From positions 24,712,001-24,776,000 of the forward strand of contig JAWQUS010000025.1 in assembly GCA_036365455.1 (NCBI GenBank): DNA of 64,000 nucleotides, written 5' to 3'. The position numbers and the translations under genes were made by a program. The stretch is from Macrosoma leucophasiata. Lineage: Eukaryota; Arthropoda; Insecta; Lepidoptera; Hedylidae. Under the pieces are notes generated by a model, which was not told where the DNA came from, did no database searches, and saw only the letters and a list, made by a program, of their open reading frames with translations. The first letter of the stretch is position 1, and every line of letters begins with the position of its first letter. Shown one piece after another: positions 61,556-64,000 of this stretch.

Positions 61556-62772
61556 CACTGATTGCTTCAGTGTGTCACCCAAGGTTCAACGGCATTGAAC
61601 GATACAGTAACATTCCTAGATATACATATATGTACAGTTGAGTAGTAAAAGTGGTTCAGTGAGCAGATCACGTTAGTGTTGGCCATAAATCTGGGCGCGA
61701 CTCACTGCGGACCGTTTTACGGATCGACGTCACTGAGCAAGATAAATGCTGTCAACGTATATTGCTCAATTTTACGGCTGATCTCATGTTTCGTTTAACA
61801 TTAGAAGTTAGTATGCACTCACTTGAAATGTGAACGACCCATAAGACAAGTGTACAGTGGCCGTTAAATATATTCATATAAATATTGGTGCATCGTGTTC
61901 GTTGGCCGCAAATAGACAACACTTCTTTTGAAGCTCAGAATATTAAAACATTATATTTGTTACGTATATAAAAAAAGAAGATGTTCATTCAATCTAACAC
62001 TATTATTAGGTATCTGATATAAGGTACGCACATCTTTATCATTTCTGATTCCTATAAATTGATCGTGTATGCGACCCAACGTTCAATTTTGAAAGATACA
62101 GTCTTATTCCTAGATAAACTGTACATATATGTACAGTTGAGCAGTAAAAGTGGCTCAGTGAGCAGATCACGTTAAGGTTGGGCATAAATCTAGGCGCGAA
62201 TCACTGCGGACCGTTTTCCGGATCGACGTCACTATGCAAGATGAATGCTGTCAACGTTTATTGCTCAATTTTACGGTTGATCTCATATTTTGTTTAACGT
62301 AAAAAATTAGTATGCACTCTCTTGAAAAGTGAACGGCTCATAAGTGTACATTGGTCATTTAACAGATTAATATAAAAATCGGAGCATATGGAAGATTAGT
62401 TTGTTGGTTGCATAAAGAAGAAACTTCACTTGCAGCGGAAAATAATAGAACATCCTATTTGTCTTGTTTATAAAATAGAATACGTCTATAAAATTTCTGA
62501 GTCCTATAAATCGATCGTGATAATATTATTTTGACATTTTAATTCGTTAATATGCCAGCCATAAATCATTGAACAAGTTAATGATCGACACTGATTGCTT
62601 TAGTAACCAAGGGATTGAAAGATGCAGACAAATTCCTCGATATAAAAATAGTTGAGCGGGTAAAAGTGGTTCAGTGAGCAGATCACGTTAGTGTTGGCCA
62701 TAAATCTGGGCGCGAATCACTGCGGACCGTTTTCCGGATCCACGTCACTGTGCAAGATAAATGCTGTCAACG
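61556..62772 (+). repeat. tandem repeat of about 0.5 kb period, nearly 2.5 copies
   Basis: gcagatcacgtta occurs at 61663, 62162 and 62678; each is followed by ggccataaatctgggcgcg-like, cactgcggaccgttttccgg, atcgacgtcactg and gatgctgtcaacgt-like sequence. Unit spacings are 499 and 516. The third unit is cut at tgtcaacgt by a SINE-C. Copy 2 contains a perfect 22 bp palindrome (aactgtacatatatgtacag plus tt) at about 62114-62136. No frame is conserved. Confidence 0.8.
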
Positions 62773-62935
62773 TCGCGGGTTCGATCCCCGCACCGGAACA
62801 AATATTTGTATGGCCTACAGATATTAGTTTCGGGTCTGGGTGTTTGTGTATTTGTTGTTTATGTAAGACGGCATCTACGACACAGGTTTATATAATACCT
62901 AATGTGGAGCTGTGAGTGTAAGCGTATTTTTTTTT
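62773..62935 (+). mobile_element. SINE-C, 5'-truncated
   Basis: Forward copy beginning at the B box (gcgggttcgatccccgc), then body and gtgagtgtaagcgtattttt. The A-box half is missing; it interrupts the tandem repeat. Confidence 0.8.
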
Positions 62936-63428
62936 AAAAAGGATATTAAAAAAAATATTTTTTCAAAATTTCAAATTCTCAATTTGTACTATTGATCTAT
63001 GACACACCCTTGTTTTAGCTTCTGAAGCAGTCTTCTTACATTCTGTATACCTCACTGCCTATTTCACAGGCTCAGTTTATAACACCAGTAACTATTACTG
63101 GAAGAGTTCACTAATAAAAGCCAAGCTTACGTCAGATTTATCTCCATTATTTATGCATCCATCGAAAGCCCGCAACTATTCCACGTGTAGAAGCGGGTTA
63201 TTCGGAGTGAGATAATATTTTACGGCGCTGCTCCCAACGTAGCATAAAGTTGTTACATCGAGAGGAAATACATCGCTGCAGAACTGAAGATAGAATATAT
63301 AGTCTGTTGGCATTCAGCTTTTTTTTATAGTAAATTTCAAGAATATGTAATAAAGTTATTCTTAGCAAACTTTTCGGGTTTGTTAAACCAAATCTATTGA
63401 AAGAAATGTTTCGGATTAACATACGTTT
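62936..63428. other. unassigned DNA
   Basis: No gene or recognised repeat. Confidence 0.4.
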
Positions 63429-63830
63429 TTTTAGGGTTCCGTAGTAAAAAGGAACCTTTATAGTTTCACCATGTCCGTCTGTCTGTCTGTCGGTCTGTCT
63501 GTCTGTCTGTCTGTCTGTCAGTCCGCGGTTTAGCGCAAAATTTATTGGTACTAGAGACTTGAAATTTGACACAAGTATACTTAATCACGCCGACCAAGTG
63601 GTAGAATAAAAACATGATATTTTTTTTATTTAGTGTACCTCTCCTACACGTAACGCGCGGATATATATTTTTTTCATTTTCTATATAGTGTGGGATATCG
63701 TTGGATGGATCTTTAAAAAACGTTAGGGGTGTGCAAACATAATTTTTCGATTCAGTTAACTGTTCGTGGCTTATTAAGCTTTAAAGGGCCAATTTTCATT
63801 AGAGTCAAGTGTCATCCTAGAGACTGAACG
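63429..63830 (-). mobile_element. gggttccgta-type dispersed repeat
   Basis: Starts tttagggttccgtagtaaaa and ggaacctttatag, followed by a GTCT-rich tract (63476-63519), caagtatacttaatcacgcc, tctcctacacgtaacgcg and gtgggatatcgttgga. In reverse orientation this parallels the end of 23008-23632 (GACA tract, aagggttcc, tacggaaccct). Its far end is uncertain. Confidence 0.55.
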
Positions 63831-64000
63831 GCTATAGTACCCATGTATAATTAAATTAAAAGGAAAACTATCGCACTTAAGTTGGCTTTACAAGTTTGCG
63901 AGTAATATTCAACCAAAGGTAATACTCGAAATATTTGAACAATTCCATAGAAAATATTTATATATTTTTTTCATTACATTTTAATCAAAACTTAAAAACT

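Overview
The window is repeat-dense nuclear DNA of an insect, almost certainly a moth or butterfly (Lepidoptera). The basis is recognition of lepidopteran repeat families: a SINE-like family (called SINE-A here, beginning actggtggtagagctcc and ending gcttgtttgccacttcc plus A-run, about 285 bp, roughly 40 whole or broken copies); a second SINE (SINE-B, about 350 bp, with an RTE-like tail cagcagtgggacgt and ATT repeats); two tRNA-derived SINEs (SINE-C, gacgacccggttagtcc type; SINE-D, at 22.2 and 23.8 kb); RTE, jockey/CR1-type and R1-like LINEs; mariner elements; and non-autonomous elements with Helitron-type ends. No species can be named from the sequence. I found no host protein-coding gene with recognisable exons. 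The one gene I would call functional is a tRNA-Leu(AAG) at 46.2 kb.

Layout. 0-10 kb: old SINEs, a 0.15 kb TA-flanked MITE, a 0.48 kb element with about 160 bp inverted ends, a Helitron-like element, a tRNA-like repeat, and a long minus-strand LINE (about 6.7-10.0 kb) with endonuclease and reverse transcriptase. 10-30 kb: mostly SINE-A, -B, -C and -D copies, a gag-like gene fragment, several MITEs and old unique sequence. 29.6-30.2 kb: a GC-rich retrotransposed insert with a perfect 16 bp target duplication. 31-36 kb: TA-flanked MITE, local tandem duplications, and an 0.86 kb chimeric insert that starts with a SINE-B tail. 37-47 kb: first mariner copy, SINE-C copies, a 1.1 kb foldback structure, and the tRNA-Leu inside what looks like a dispersed repeat. 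47-55 kb: a terminal-inverted-repeat element, an RTE 3' end, and a mosaic region in which three modules (X, Y, Z) recur. 55-60 kb: a three-level nest (Helitron-like repeat, containing a jockey-type LINE, containing a second mariner). 60-64 kb: a SINE-A split by a Helitron-like element, a SINE-B, a tandem repeat of about 0.5 kb period, and a repeat with a GTCT-rich segment.

How the parts relate. The LINEs supply (now or formerly) reverse transcriptase; SINE-B carries a tail resembling the RTE 3' end present at 49.7 kb, as expected of a SINE that borrows an RTE's machinery. All transposon reading frames seen here are truncated, frameshifted or interrupted, so the window reads as a graveyard with some fairly young insertions. 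The most informative sites are those where insertion boundaries can be read exactly: 57475-58756, 60441-60637, 29608-30188, 34497-35379 and 47057-47377.
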